A program made the position numbers and the translations under genes. The notes under the pieces are model-generated. The model had not been told where the DNA came from. It worked only from the letters and a program-made list of their open reading frames with translations, and did no database searches. A stretch of 64,000 nt of DNA from Acidobacteriota bacterium. Its GTDB lineage: Bacteria > Acidobacteriota > Thermoanaerobaculia > UBA5066. Shown here one piece after another: positions 32,158 to 40,606 of this stretch (the first letter of the stretch is position 1; the number at the start of each line of letters is the position of its first letter). Location: assembly GCA_008363385.1 (NCBI GenBank), contig RHKY01000006.1, forward strand, positions 1 through 64,000, read 5' to 3'.

Positions 32158-33054
32158 TCACTCCCCCGCGCCGCCGACCACGCGGTTGCGGCCCGTCTCC
32201 TTGGCGCGGTAGAGGTTCGCGTCGGCGGCCTCGAAGAGGTGCGCCGCGTCGCCGGCGTCGTCCGGGAGCGTCGCGACGCCGCCGCTGACCGTGATCCGCT
32301 CCGGGCGCTCCGGGTCCCCGAAGGCGGTCGACTCGATGCGGGAGCGGATCTGGTCGGCGAAGGCGGCCGCCTCCGCGCGGTGCGCTCCGTAGAGGAGCGC
32401 CACGAACTCCTCCCCCCCGTACCGGGCGACGACGTCGCCCCGCCGGCTCGCCGCGCGGATCGCGGCGGCCACCTTGACGAGCGCGTCGTTCCCGGCCGCG
32501 TGCCCGAGGCGGTCGTTGTAGGCCTTGAAGTGGTCGATGTCGAAGACCGCGAGGGAGAGCGGGTCTCCCGTGGCGTGCGCCCGGTCGACCTCCAGGCCCA
32601 GCCGTTCGCGGAAGAAGCCGAAGTTGTAGAGGCCGGTGAGCGAGTCGGTGATGGCGGCGCGGTGGGTCTGCGTGACCCGGCCCGTCAGGCTCCGCACCCT
32701 CTCGACCTGCTGCCAGAAGAGCGCCAGGACGATGTCGTGGCGGCTCGAGACGAGCTCCCGGAAGGCGGGCGCCGGCACGCGGAGGACGCGGCAGGGCGTC
32801 ACGGCCCGGACGGCGGCGGAGCGCCCGCGCCCGTCGAGGGCCGCGAACTCCCCGACGATCGCCCCGGGCTCGAGGCTCCGGAGGACGACGAGGTCCCCGC
32901 TCGAAGGCTCGTGGACGACGTCGAGGACCCCGTCGAGGAGGAGGACGACCTCGTCCCCGCGGTCCCCCTCGCGCCAGAGGAAGCGGCCGGCTTCGAGGTC
33001 CTGCTCGGTCCCGAGGGCGAGGAGGTCGGCGAACGAGGCCAGCGCGGGGTTCAT
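32158..33054 (-). CDS. cNMP-binding / GGDEF diguanylate cyclase
   Basis: This 298-residue cytoplasmic protein starts at ATG 33054. Residues about 8-120 form a CAP/Crp-type cyclic-nucleotide-binding domain (FLWREGDRGDEVVLLLDGVLDVV, GAIVGEFAALDGRGRSAAVRA). Residues about 133-298 are a GGDEF domain with DSLTGLYNFGFFRERL, FDIDHFKAYNDRLGHAAGN and the active-site RYGGEEF, so cyclic-di-GMP synthesis is expected. There is no phosphodiesterase domain and no helix-turn-helix. A ligand bound by the first domain would control the cyclase. It is divergent from a secreted-protein gene at 33144, with 89 bp between starts. Confidence 0.9.
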   Translation of the reverse strand: MNPALASFADLLALGTEQDLEAGRFLWREGDRGDEVVLLLDGVLDVVHEPSSGDLVVLRSLEPGAIVGEFAALDGRGRSAAVRAVTPCRVLRVPAPAFRELVSSRHDIVLALFWQQVERVRSLTGRVTQTHRAAITDSLTGLYNFGFFRERLGLEVDRAHATGDPLSLAVFDIDHFKAYNDRLGHAAGNDALVKVAAAIRAASRRGDVVARYGGEEFVALLYGAHRAEAAAFADQIRSRIESTAFGDPERPERITVSGGVATLPDDAGDAAHLFEAADANLYRAKETGRNRVVGGAGE

Positions 33055-33143
33055 GCCCCAGCATCCTGCCACAGGGCCGGAGCGCCGGGGCGAGGCGCGT
33101 CTCGGCCGCAGGCCTGGGGCAGAATCGGCCGCGGGAGGTCCCC

Positions 33144-33473
33144 ATGAAGCCATTCCCGGTCTTGCTGCTGACCCTCGCGCTCGTCCCCGGCGCCGCCGCC
33201 GGCGGCGAGATCTACGGCACGATCAAGGAGAACGGGAAGCCCGTGAAGCCGGGCCTGAAGGTGACCGTGACGTGCGGCGGCAAGGACGTCTCCGCCGACA
33301 CCGACAAGAACGGCGGCTACCGGCTCTTCGCCTCCGAGGAGGGCAAGTGCACGCTCACCGTGAGGGTGGGCGACGAGAGCCCCTCCGCGGTCGTCCACTC
33401 GTACGCCGACTCCGCCCGGTACAACCTCGTCCTCGAGAGGAAGGACGGCAAGGCCACCCTCCGGACGGAGTAG
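33144..33473 (+). CDS. Small secreted carboxypeptidase-regulatory-like protein
   Basis: This 109-residue protein has a signal peptide (MKPFPVLLLTLALVPGAAA). A single beta-sandwich follows, with GEIYGTIKENGKPVKPGLKV, DTDKNGGYRLFASEEGKCTL and YNLVLERKDGK, the pattern of a carboxypeptidase regulatory-like domain. The protein is a free domain without an enzyme. Its gene ends 3 bp before the next gene on the same strand, so the pair is an operon. The likely role is binding or structural in the envelope. Confidence 0.75.
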   Translation: MKPFPVLLLTLALVPGAAAGGEIYGTIKENGKPVKPGLKVTVTCGGKDVSADTDKNGGYRLFASEEGKCTLTVRVGDESPSAVVHSYADSARYNLVLERKDGKATLRTE

Positions 33474-33476
33474 GCG

Positions 33477-34367
33477 ATGGAGACGGAACCCCAACCGCGG
33501 AAGGACGGCTGGGACAAGGCCGCGATCGTCCTCCACCCGCTCGGCGGGCTCCTCGCCGCGCTGGCGGTGGCCGGCCTCGGCTTCTTCGGCTCGCAGTTCC
33601 TGGAGCGGCGCCAGGCGGAGGAGACCCGCGCCCGCTTCTACTCGGAGCTCATCAGCAAGCGGGAGGAGGCCGACAGCGCGCTCCGCAAGGACATGTTCAT
33701 GTCCATCATCCAGTCGTTCCTCAGGCCCGAGTCGGCCTCGATCGACGACCGGATCGTGAAGCTGGAGCTCCTGGCCTACAACTTCCACGAGTCGCTGAAC
33801 CTCAAGCCCCTGTTCGTCCAGCTCGCGAACGACATCGCGCGGTCGGCGTCGCCCGCGAAGGCCGAGTACGCCGACCGCCTGGAGAAGGTGGCGCGGGAGG
33901 TCGTCCGCAAGGAGATGGTCGTGCTCGAGGGGGTCGGCGCGTCGTTCGACCGGAGCGTGGACTTCGAGGACGTCGCGGGCACGCCAGGCGGCCTCGCGCT
34001 CGAGCCGGGCTCGCTCACGCTGGACGGCGTGACGCGCGAGCTCGGGATCGTCGTGAAGGGCGTGAACGTCGCGACGAAGGAGCTGCAGCTCCGCGTCGAG
34101 GTGAAGACGCCCCGGGAGGGCTTCTCCGAGCTGGAGACCGACGAGGCCGAGTTCTGGGTCGACTACTTCGACTTCCCGATGATCGACCACGTCCGCCTCT
34201 CGCGCGACCAGCGCTGCGCGGCGGTGATCCGGAACTACGGGAAGGCGAGCGCGCGGCTCTCGCTCGTCCTCTTCCCCGGCTCGTACGCGAGCCTGAAGGA
34301 GAAGCCGTACATCCAGGAGATGATCCGGGACCTCCTGGGAGCCGGGGAGACGGCCGGGCGGCGGTAG
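33477..34367 (+). CDS. Single-pass membrane protein of unknown function
   Basis: This 296-residue protein has one hydrophobic segment at about 17-43 (VLHPLGGLLAALAVAGLGFFGS). A charged helical stretch follows (QFLERRQAEETRARFYSELISKREEAD), then a region with LKLELLAYNFHESLNLKPLFVQLAND and a C-terminal beta domain. It is most likely anchored in the inner membrane with a soluble domain. I recognise no family. It is cotranscribed with the small secreted protein just upstream. Confidence 0.65.
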   Translation: METEPQPRKDGWDKAAIVLHPLGGLLAALAVAGLGFFGSQFLERRQAEETRARFYSELISKREEADSALRKDMFMSIIQSFLRPESASIDDRIVKLELLAYNFHESLNLKPLFVQLANDIARSASPAKAEYADRLEKVAREVVRKEMVVLEGVGASFDRSVDFEDVAGTPGGLALEPGSLTLDGVTRELGIVVKGVNVATKELQLRVEVKTPREGFSELETDEAEFWVDYFDFPMIDHVRLSRDQRCAAVIRNYGKASARLSLVLFPGSYASLKEKPYIQEMIRDLLGAGETAGRR

Positions 34368-34406
34368 CGCGGCGGCCGCCGCGCGAGGTGCCCTGGCCGG
34401 GAGAAA

Positions 34407-34434
34407 GGCCCGGGCCGCCTTCGCGGCCCGGGCC
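34407..34434. terminator. Strong hairpin between convergent genes
   Basis: A perfect 12-bp stem (34407-34418 with 34423-34434) around the loop CTTC lies 39 bp after the membrane-protein stop and before the convergent DUF3455 gene. A second GC palindrome overlaps the stop at 34367-34384. No T-run follows, but position suggests a shared terminator. Confidence 0.55.
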
Positions 34435-34531
34435 CGTCTCCCGGCGAGAACGAGGGGGAGAGTCCCCGGTCAGGGAATGGAGACCGTCGCGCAGTCCACC
34501 CGCTCGAACGGGAGGAGTCCGTCGGGGCTGG

Positions 34532-35140
34532 CTACCGCCGGCCCCGGTAGAAGACGTAGTCGGCCGTGTACGGGACGAAGAGCTTCGCGCCCACGGCGGG
34601 ACAGTCGCCTGCGGGGGTCAGCCCGCCGGAGGTGTTCACGCGCTGGATCCAGGTCGTCTCGGTCAGGACGTCCCCCCCGTCCGGTCCGGCCTCGGCCCCC
34701 GCCACGCGCAGGAGCAGCCACGGGATCGCCCCGGCCGCGACGTGGTCCGGGTCGGTCGAGCTGGCGACCGGCCGGGCCCAGACGGCGCTGGAGTCCCGCG
34801 AGCTCTGCCAGGCGGGACGGGCCTGTCCCTCCTCGGACGGGTTCGCGCCGAGGAAGTGCGTCAGGAGCTGGCGGTCGCGGTCGTCGAAGAGCGTCGCCTG
34901 GGGGCCGTGGAAGGTCCAGGCCAGGCCCGGGGCCGCGGCCCGCGGCAGGCAGACCTGGTTCTGCGTGCCGACGGCGTGGACGACGAGGTAGGGCCGGCTC
35001 CCGTCGGTCACCGCGATGGCGGCCGGCACGGGCGGCGGCGTGACGCTGTCCGCCTGCGCGGCCGGGGCCGCCGCGGCGATCACGGCGAGGATGGCGACGG
35101 GGAGTCCGCGGGCGGGGCCCGCCTTCGTGGATCGGGTCAT
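34532..35140 (-). CDS. DUF3455 secreted protein
   Basis: This 202-residue protein starts at ATG 35140 behind GGAGACGAAG. A signal peptide ends near PAAQADS. The body matches DUF3455: VPAAIAVTDGSRPYLVVHAVGTQNQVC, WTFHGPQATLFDD, THFLGANPSEEGQARPAWQSSRDSSAVWARP and IQRVNTSGGLTPAGDCPAVGAKLFVPYTADYVFY. DUF3455 proteins are exported and of unknown function, often seen in soil bacteria and fungi. The gene lies 86 bp after the methyltransferase gene on the same strand. Confidence 0.85.
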   Translation of the reverse strand: MTRSTKAGPARGLPVAILAVIAAAAPAAQADSVTPPPVPAAIAVTDGSRPYLVVHAVGTQNQVCLPRAAAPGLAWTFHGPQATLFDDRDRQLLTHFLGANPSEEGQARPAWQSSRDSSAVWARPVASSTDPDHVAAGAIPWLLLRVAGAEAGPDGGDVLTETTWIQRVNTSGGLTPAGDCPAVGAKLFVPYTADYVFYRGRR

Positions 35141-35226
35141 CTTCGTCTCCTGTGTCTGTTTCGGGCTTCGTGTCCGGTCAGGGATCGGTCCGGGAGCGTC
35201 TCCCGGCCGGCGAGGGTCGCTGGTGG

Positions 35227-36084
35227 CTACTTCCGGATGACGGTCTCCAGGTAGTCGGCGGGGACGACGAGCGCCTCGCCGCGGTTCGTGTTCCAGTCGC
35301 GCAGCAGGTCGACGAGCGCGGACTCGAGGGCCTCCTGGCGGGCGCCGTCCAGCGCGGCGAAGGCCTTCTGCGTCGGACCGTAGAAGGCCCGGAAGAACTC
35401 CACCCAGTGCTCGGCCGACCGGAAGCGGAACGCGTACGTCCGGCGGGTCGAGCGGATCTCGGAGACGCGCCCCCCGAAGAGCTCGGCCAGCCGCGCCTCG
35501 CTCCCCCACGCCATGGGCGACGCCAGGCCCGCGGGCGGCGGCACGAAGGCGCTCATCGTGTCGAACAGCCGGCCGAGAAAGCCCTCGGGCGTCCAGCAGG
35601 CGAGGCCGATCCGGCCTCCGCGCCTCGCGACGCGGGCGAGCTCCGAGGCCGCGCGCGGCTGGTCCGGGGCGAACATCACGCCGAAGGTCGACAGGACGAC
35701 GTCGAACGAGCCGTCGGGGAACGGGAGACGCTCGGCGTCGGCGGGCTGGAACGCGATCTGGAGCCGGTCGGCGTCGGCGCGGATCCGCCCCTGGTCGAGG
35801 AGCGCCGGGACGTAGTCGGTCGAGGTCACGTCGGCGAAGCGCCGCGCCGCGGCCAGGGACGCGTTGCCGTTGCCGGCCGCGACGTCGAGGACCGTCTCGC
35901 CGGCGAGGAGGTCGACGGCCTCGCACAGCGACTCGCCGACGATCTGGAGGCGGACGCCGACGTGGCCGAAGTCGCCCGAGGCCCAGGTCGCCTGCTGGCG
36001 CGCCTTGATCGCCACGAGGTCGGGCGGGGCGGGCGGGGTCGGGGGAGGGGTCGACGGGGCCGTCCGGATCGCCTGGGTCTGCAT
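35227..36084 (-). CDS. SAM-dependent methyltransferase (UbiE/Methyltransf_11 type)
   Basis: This 285-residue class I methyltransferase has an N-terminal Pro-rich stretch, then motif I VLDVAAGNGNASLAAARR (about 65-82), motif II around VTSTDYVPALLDQG, LPFPDGSFDVVLSTFGVMFAPD (about 118-138) and RVARRGGRIGLACWTPEGFLG. It is cytoplasmic and its substrate is unknown. The layout is that of ubiquinone/menaquinone or small-molecule methyltransferases, and the pattern matches a group described only as class I SAM-dependent methyltransferases. A 251-bp region without recognised genes lies upstream. Confidence 0.85.
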   Translation of the reverse strand: MQTQAIRTAPSTPPPTPPAPPDLVAIKARQQATWASGDFGHVGVRLQIVGESLCEAVDLLAGETVLDVAAGNGNASLAAARRFADVTSTDYVPALLDQGRIRADADRLQIAFQPADAERLPFPDGSFDVVLSTFGVMFAPDQPRAASELARVARRGGRIGLACWTPEGFLGRLFDTMSAFVPPPAGLASPMAWGSEARLAELFGGRVSEIRSTRRTYAFRFRSAEHWVEFFRAFYGPTQKAFAALDGARQEALESALVDLLRDWNTNRGEALVVPADYLETVIRK

Positions 36085-36335
36085 GTCCTGCTCCTTCTCT
36101 TCCTTGGCGCGGCGGCCGCGAGCCTTCCCGGCGCTCCCGTCCGGCCCGCGGCCTCGGATACCTAGGACGCAATCCCCCGGGATTTCCCGCCACCTCCGGG
36201 ACCGCCGGGGAGGAGAGGCGTCCGGACGGCGCCTCGGGCGGGGCCCACGACCGGACGTGGGCCACCACGCGCCGGGCCGCGGCGTCGTTCGCCGGGAGGC
36301 GGATCCGTGGGGAATCGAGCCGCCCGCCGGCGACC

Positions 36336-37586
36336 TCAGAGGAGGACCGTGGGCGGCAGTCGCGGAGTCCGGCCGGGGTTGATCCGGTCGGCCTCAGCGG
36401 CCGAGATCCTCAGGCCGACGATCGTGCGGCTCGTCCCCATCAGCTGGTCCGGCCCGGTGTGGACGAGCCCGAGCGTGTGGCCGACCTCGTGCGCGACGGC
36501 CTTCTCCTCGAGGTTCGCGGGCGTGTCGTCGCCGACGAGCGAGTCCCGGCCCGGGATGTGGTCGGCGCCGCCGAGCTCCTCCTTCTCCGAGTCCTCGAAG
36601 TCGAAGTCGTGGACGAAGAAGACCCGGAACCTCGCCCCGGCGCCGCTGGCCACGACCGCGTTCCACTCCTCGCTCGGGTTCCCCTGGCGGCTCGTGACCT
36701 TCTCGCCGAGGTCCCGGGCCACGGTGACGACGTGCACGACGCCGTCCCAGGCGAACCGGACGGCGGCCTGCCGGAAGTAGAGGTCGTTCGTCACGGCGTG
36801 GATCCGGGCGATGCTCGCGGAGCCGCGCGTGGAGGCGTGACCGGCCGAGTCCCTGACGACGTGGAAGGCGATGGTGTGCTCGAGGACGGGCTTGACGACG
36901 ACGAGGAGCCGCGCGAGGAGGATCGTGCCGCTCGCGTCGAGGGCGTCCACGAAGGCGCTGCCCTCTCCCCGGGCCAGGACGGAGATCGTCCGGAGGAACG
37001 GCGGCCGGACCGGCTGGACGGAGACGATCCCCTCGGGGGAGACCCGGAGGCTCCCGACCGACTCGGAGCTCAGGAGGACGACCTGCTTCTCGCTGCCGAT
37101 CGCGATCGTCAGCCGGTCGGGCGTCCGGCTCCCTTCGGGAGCGGCCTCGAACCCGTCGAGCGGGAGGGACGGCGCGAACCGGACCGGGATCGCCGCGCCG
37201 ACGAGGGTCGTGACGGCGACGGCCCGGTCGCGGGCCTCCTCGCTCGACGCCGAGGTCGAGAGGCCCTCCCCGGAGAAGCTCGTCGCGATCCTCTGCGCGG
37301 CGATGCCCTCGCCGACGAGGAAGGCCTTCACCGCTTCCACGCGGCGCTTCGAGAGCCCGAGGTTGTAGTCGGCGGCGCCGCTCCGGCTCGCGGTACCCTG
37401 GAGGGACGCGCCGCCCGTCCGCGCGTCGCGCAGGAGCGGGACGCGGTTCGAGCGGAGCCAGGCCTTGTGCTCGGGCTTGACCGTCGCGTCGTCGATGTCG
37501 AAGTTGAAGAGGAGAGCGGAGACCCCGCGGCCGGACACGGGCGTGGGGAGGACGTCGACCCTGCCGGGACCTGTGGCCTGGCGCAT
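36336..37586 (-). CDS. OmpA-like / metzincin metallopeptidase fusion
   Basis: This 416-residue protein has two clear ends. Residues about 20-135 resemble an OmpA C-terminal (peptidoglycan-binding) domain: LLFNFDIDDATVKPEHKAWL, QGTASRSGAADYNLGLSKRRVEAVKAFL and SFSGEGLSTSA. Residues about 280-400 form a zinc protease of the matrixin/metzincin type: EKAVAHEVGHTLGLVHTGPDQLMGTSR carries HExxHxxGxxH and the Met-turn. The middle (about 150-270) looks like an Ig/BON-like beta region. There is no signal peptide at the chosen ATG (37586, behind GTGAGGT), so it is either cytoplasmic or exported by another route. I know of no standard protein with this layout. A peptidoglycan-tethered or contractile-injection-associated protease are possibilities, both inference. 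Confidence 0.75.
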   Translation of the reverse strand: MRQATGPGRVDVLPTPVSGRGVSALLFNFDIDDATVKPEHKAWLRSNRVPLLRDARTGGASLQGTASRSGAADYNLGLSKRRVEAVKAFLVGEGIAAQRIATSFSGEGLSTSASSEEARDRAVAVTTLVGAAIPVRFAPSLPLDGFEAAPEGSRTPDRLTIAIGSEKQVVLLSSESVGSLRVSPEGIVSVQPVRPPFLRTISVLARGEGSAFVDALDASGTILLARLLVVVKPVLEHTIAFHVVRDSAGHASTRGSASIARIHAVTNDLYFRQAAVRFAWDGVVHVVTVARDLGEKVTSRQGNPSEEWNAVVASGAGARFRVFFVHDFDFEDSEKEELGGADHIPGRDSLVGDDTPANLEEKAVAHEVGHTLGLVHTGPDQLMGTSRTIVGLRISAAEADRINPGRTPRLPPTVLL

Positions 37587-37733
37587 GCGACCTCACTTTC
37601 CGTCGGGCCGGCGGTGCGACAGGGTATCACCTCGCGCCCGCTCACCCGCGCCTCGAGGCGGAGCAACGGGCGCGGTCGCGTCCCCGCCCGCGATCGGCGG
37701 GCAGGGATATGCTGGCAGCAGACGGAGGGGCGA

Positions 37734-39011
37734 ATGACCCGTGCGGCCCGCGGTTCCCTCGCGACCCTCGCGCTCCTGGCGATCTCGCTGGCGGCCCGGC
37801 CGGGGCGGGCCGCGGACCCGCCGGCCACCCTCGCCGAGTTCTTCGGCGGCGGAAGCCTCGACCTCCAGGTGCGCTCGATCTTCATGGACCGGACGTTCGC
37901 GGAGACGTTCCAGTTCCCCGAGGTCAAGAACGAGGCGCTCGCGCTCGGCGGAGGTCTCGCGTACCGGACCGCGGCGTGGCACGGCGCGAGCCTCGGCCTG
38001 ACGTTCTACACGTCCCAGAAGGTCTGGGCGCCGCCCGACTCGACCGGCACGGGGCTGCTCCAGGGCGACGAGGGATTCTCCGTCCTCGCCGAGACCTTCC
38101 TCCAGTGGGAAGGCGGCCGGACGACCGTCCGGCTGTTCCGGCAGAGGCTCGAGTCGCCGGTCCTCGGCAGCCGCGACTTCCGGATGGTCCCCTACACCTG
38201 GCAGGCCTGGACGGTCGAGAACCGGTCGATTCCCGGCCTGGCGGTCACCGCGTCCCTGGTGACGCACGCCAAGGACTGGACCTCGACGAAGTTCGTCCGG
38301 ATCGGCCCCTGGATCGGAGCGCCGGAGGTCGACGCTCCCACGGGCCTCCTCGGGCTCGTCTACGAGAGCCCCGGGAAGGCGTTCGCCGCCCAGGCGTGGG
38401 GCTACTACACGCAGGACGTCGTCGGGACGGTCTACCTCCAGGCGGACGGACGGCTCCCCGTCGGTCCTGGCCTCGCGCTGACGCTGTCCGGCCAGGCGAT
38501 GGCCCAGCGGGCGGTCGGAGCGGAGGTCTACCCGGGAGCGCGCTCCGCCATCGGCGGCCTCGAGGCCGCCCTGGTGTGGAAGGGGTCCGAGGCGCGGCTC
38601 GCGGCGACGCTCTCGAGCCACGACGGCGACTTCCTGAACCTCTTCGGAACGTATCCCGGCTTCACCTCGATCATGGAGGAGGACAACAACCTCGCGGGCG
38701 AGAGGTCGTGGCTCGTGGGGCTCACCCTGGACCTCTCCGGCCTCGGCGTGCCTGGCCTCGCCTTCCTCCTCGACCGGACGAAGGCCTGGGTCTCGGACCC
38801 GATGCCCGGCATGAGCCCCCTCGACCAGAAGGAGCTCGACGTCGAGCTGCGCTACCGGCTCCCCCGCCCGGTCGAGGGGCTCCTCCTCCGTCTCCGCTAC
38901 GCGAACGTGGAGTCGGCGCTGGATCAGGGCTCGATCTACGGGCGGGACTTCGACGAGTACCGGGTCGTCCTGAAGTACGACCTGCCGCTCGAGACTTACC
39001 TCAGGAAGTAG
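37734..39011 (+). CDS. OprD-like outer-membrane porin
   Basis: This 425-residue protein starts at ATG 37734 behind GGAGGGGCGA. A signal peptide ends near GRAADP. The rest alternates beta strands typical of a large barrel: TLAEFFGGGSLDLQVRSIFMDR near the N-terminus, AFAAQAWGYYTQDVV, DLTRTKAWVSDP-like loops and ELDVELRYRLPRPVEGLLLRLRYANVE, ending in a strand with YRVVLKYDLPLETYLRK. The pattern fits the OprD/OprB-type porin family, which transports small anions or peptides. It is divergent from the OmpA-metzincin gene, with 147 bp between starts, and convergent with the next barrel gene. Confidence 0.8.
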   Translation: MTRAARGSLATLALLAISLAARPGRAADPPATLAEFFGGGSLDLQVRSIFMDRTFAETFQFPEVKNEALALGGGLAYRTAAWHGASLGLTFYTSQKVWAPPDSTGTGLLQGDEGFSVLAETFLQWEGGRTTVRLFRQRLESPVLGSRDFRMVPYTWQAWTVENRSIPGLAVTASLVTHAKDWTSTKFVRIGPWIGAPEVDAPTGLLGLVYESPGKAFAAQAWGYYTQDVVGTVYLQADGRLPVGPGLALTLSGQAMAQRAVGAEVYPGARSAIGGLEAALVWKGSEARLAATLSSHDGDFLNLFGTYPGFTSIMEEDNNLAGERSWLVGLTLDLSGLGVPGLAFLLDRTKAWVSDPMPGMSPLDQKELDVELRYRLPRPVEGLLLRLRYANVESALDQGSIYGRDFDEYRVVLKYDLPLETYLRK

Positions 39012-39057
39012 CCGATCCCGCCGCGGCCGCGTCGCGACCTGCGGTGCGACAGGGGCC

Positions 39058-39909
39058 TCACTTCGCGGGCGCCGGCGCGGGCGCCGCGTTCTCCTCGAAG
39101 ATGAGGGTCAGGGCCAGGCGGAGACCCCAGTCGGGCCCTCCCTCCGGGGACTCCGCCCAGTAGCGCCCTCCGACCGTGATGCTGAACGGGAGCTTCCCGA
39201 CCATCAGCACCTGGCTGAGCATCGCCTCGACCGGCACCTTCCAGGAGTCCCCGACGTAGTCGTACGAGGCCTCCGCGAAGACGCCGAACGTCGTGTACGT
39301 CTTCGTCGTGTAGAGGAGGAACGGCTCGAGGAAGCTCGTGTTGACGCTCTTGCGGCTCTCGGGCCCGGCGAAGGACCAGACCTGGCTGGCGAGGAGGCCG
39401 TAGGTCCACGGCCCGTGCTGTCGTCCGACGACGAAGGTCGGGCCGGCGCCCCACTTCCCCGAGCCGGTGTAGCGGCTCGTCGCGGTCGGCAGGAGGAGGA
39501 CGGGGCCGACGCCGAGGATCCAGCCGTTCAGCGTCTGCTTCGTGGAGAGGAAGACGCTCAGCTGCGTGTCGCTCAGCCCTCCCGCGCCGGAGGTGCCCGG
39601 CACGAGCGCCTCGTACGAGACGTACGGGACGATCGTCCGGGTGATGAGCATGTACTTCTCGTCCAGGCCGATCGGGATCACCGGCTGGAGGTTCAGCGTG
39701 AAGAGCGTCGCGTCGCCCGCCCCGAGGTGGTAGTCCCAGTTGAACTGGAACGGGACGCTGACGAGGTTGGCGACGGGGTTCGCCAGGTTCTTCGCGATCT
39801 CGGCCATCGCGTCGGAACCCGGAGCCGTCGCCTGGGCCCCGGCGTTCGCCGCGGCGACCAGGAGGGGTGTTACGGACAGGAGGAGGGACGCGACCTTGCG
39901 GTGGCGCAT
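39058..39909 (-). CDS. Outer-membrane beta-barrel protein, neuromedin-U-like
   Basis: This 283-residue protein has a signal peptide ending near NAGAQAT. It then has ADAMAEIAKNLANPVANLVSVPFQFNWDYHLG, LFTLNLQPVIPIGLDEKYMLITRTIVPYVSYEAL, GLSDTQLSVFLSTKQ and a run of amphipathic strands ending LALTLIFEEN. This matches the acidobacterial/proteobacterial 'neuromedin U' or transporter group of beta-barrels with unknown substrates. It is convergent with the OprD-like gene; the two stops are 46 bp apart. Confidence 0.8.
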   Translation of the reverse strand: MRHRKVASLLLSVTPLLVAAANAGAQATAPGSDAMAEIAKNLANPVANLVSVPFQFNWDYHLGAGDATLFTLNLQPVIPIGLDEKYMLITRTIVPYVSYEALVPGTSGAGGLSDTQLSVFLSTKQTLNGWILGVGPVLLLPTATSRYTGSGKWGAGPTFVVGRQHGPWTYGLLASQVWSFAGPESRKSVNTSFLEPFLLYTTKTYTTFGVFAEASYDYVGDSWKVPVEAMLSQVLMVGKLPFSITVGGRYWAESPEGGPDWGLRLALTLIFEENAAPAPAPAK

Positions 39910-39970
39910 CTGGCGTACCTCGCCGTCATTCTAGGGGCGTCGAGGACGGCGCGACGTTTCCCCGTGGCTG

Positions 39971-40008
39971 CATACATAGCACTGCCATGTATAATTCTGC
40001 CATGTATG
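39971..40008 (+). promoter_or_regulatory. padR promoter with repeat operator
   Basis: A perfect TATAAT lies at 39990-39995. It is embedded in an 11-bp direct repeat, CTGCCATGTAT, at 39982-39992 and 39997-40007, 15 bp apart. CATACAT at 39971-39977 is inverted against CATGTATG at 40001-40008, like the ATGTAT/ATACAT half-sites bound by PadR proteins. The operator covers the -10 box, so autorepression by the PadR encoded at 40050 is likely. The -35 is weak. Confidence 0.7.
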
Positions 40009-40049
40009 CCGGAGCCGGATCGAACGGTACCGCGCGACCCCGCTGAGCC

Positions 40050-40433
40050 GTGCACATCAACAAGGACCTGATCGCCGCTTCCTCGACCCCGATCGTCCTG
40101 GCGATCCTGGCCGAAGGGGACAGCTACGGCTACGCGATCCTCCAGCGCGTCCGGGAGCTGTCCGGAGGACACCTGGACTGGACGGACGGGATGCTCTACC
40201 CCGTGCTCCACCGCCTCGAGCGGCTCGGCCACGTCGAGGCGCGGTGGGAGCTGGCCCGGAGCGGCCGCCGCCGCAAGTACTACCGGATCACGACCGGGGG
40301 CCGGGTCCGGCTCGCAGAGGAACGCAGGCAGTGGCAGGCGGTGGACGCCACGCTGCGGGGCGTCTGGCGGGCGCGCTTCGTCTCCGTCCCGGACTTCGAC
40401 CCGATTGCCGCGCCACTGCCGCGGGGAGCCTGA
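40050..40433 (+). CDS. PadR-family transcriptional regulator
   Basis: This 127-residue regulator starts at GTG 40050. It has the PadR winged helix (STPIVLAILAEGDSYGYAILQRV, DGMLYPVLHRLERLGHVEARW, GRRRKYYRITTGG), with a short C-terminal dimerisation helix (LAEERRQWQAVDATLRGV). In Acidobacteria such proteins commonly precede a permease-type gene with the same PadR-linked prefix; here the partner is broken (40437-40530). The operator in the promoter region predicts autorepression. The small-molecule signal is unknown. Confidence 0.92.
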   Translation: MHINKDLIAASSTPIVLAILAEGDSYGYAILQRVRELSGGHLDWTDGMLYPVLHRLERLGHVEARWELARSGRRRKYYRITTGGRVRLAEERRQWQAVDATLRGVWRARFVSVPDFDPIAAPLPRGA

Positions 40434-40436
40434 GGA

Positions 40437-40530
40437 ATGACGACGACAGGTCGCGCCACCACGCTCGAGAAGCAGATCGACCAGTGGAGGAGCTTCCTCC
40501 GCCGCCGGCAGGCGATCCAGGCCGTCGACG
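40437..40530 (+). pseudogene. Truncated PadR-linked permease-prefix gene
   Basis: From ATG 40437 the plus strand encodes about 31 residues, MTTTGRATTLEKQIDQWRSF then LRRRQAIQAVDV, which match the start of 'permease prefix domain' proteins normally found after a padR gene ('LEEQIAQWRSYLRRRQAI.G.DV.ELEDHLR'). After about 40530 the homology stops and the frame runs into the antisense of the next gene. This is best read as a gene whose body has been lost, leaving padR without its target. Confidence 0.5.
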
Positions 40531-40606
40531 TCGCCCTGGGGGCCATCAGCGCGCGCATCACCGAGCTCGGATTCAGCCCGAGCCGCGTCGCCGCCCTCGA
40601 GACGGA

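Noticed and set aside
36459-39011. 850-residue open frame on the plus strand
   Set aside because: Its first half is antisense to the OmpA-metzincin gene and has no domain; the real gene starts at 37734 with a ribosome-binding site and signal peptide.
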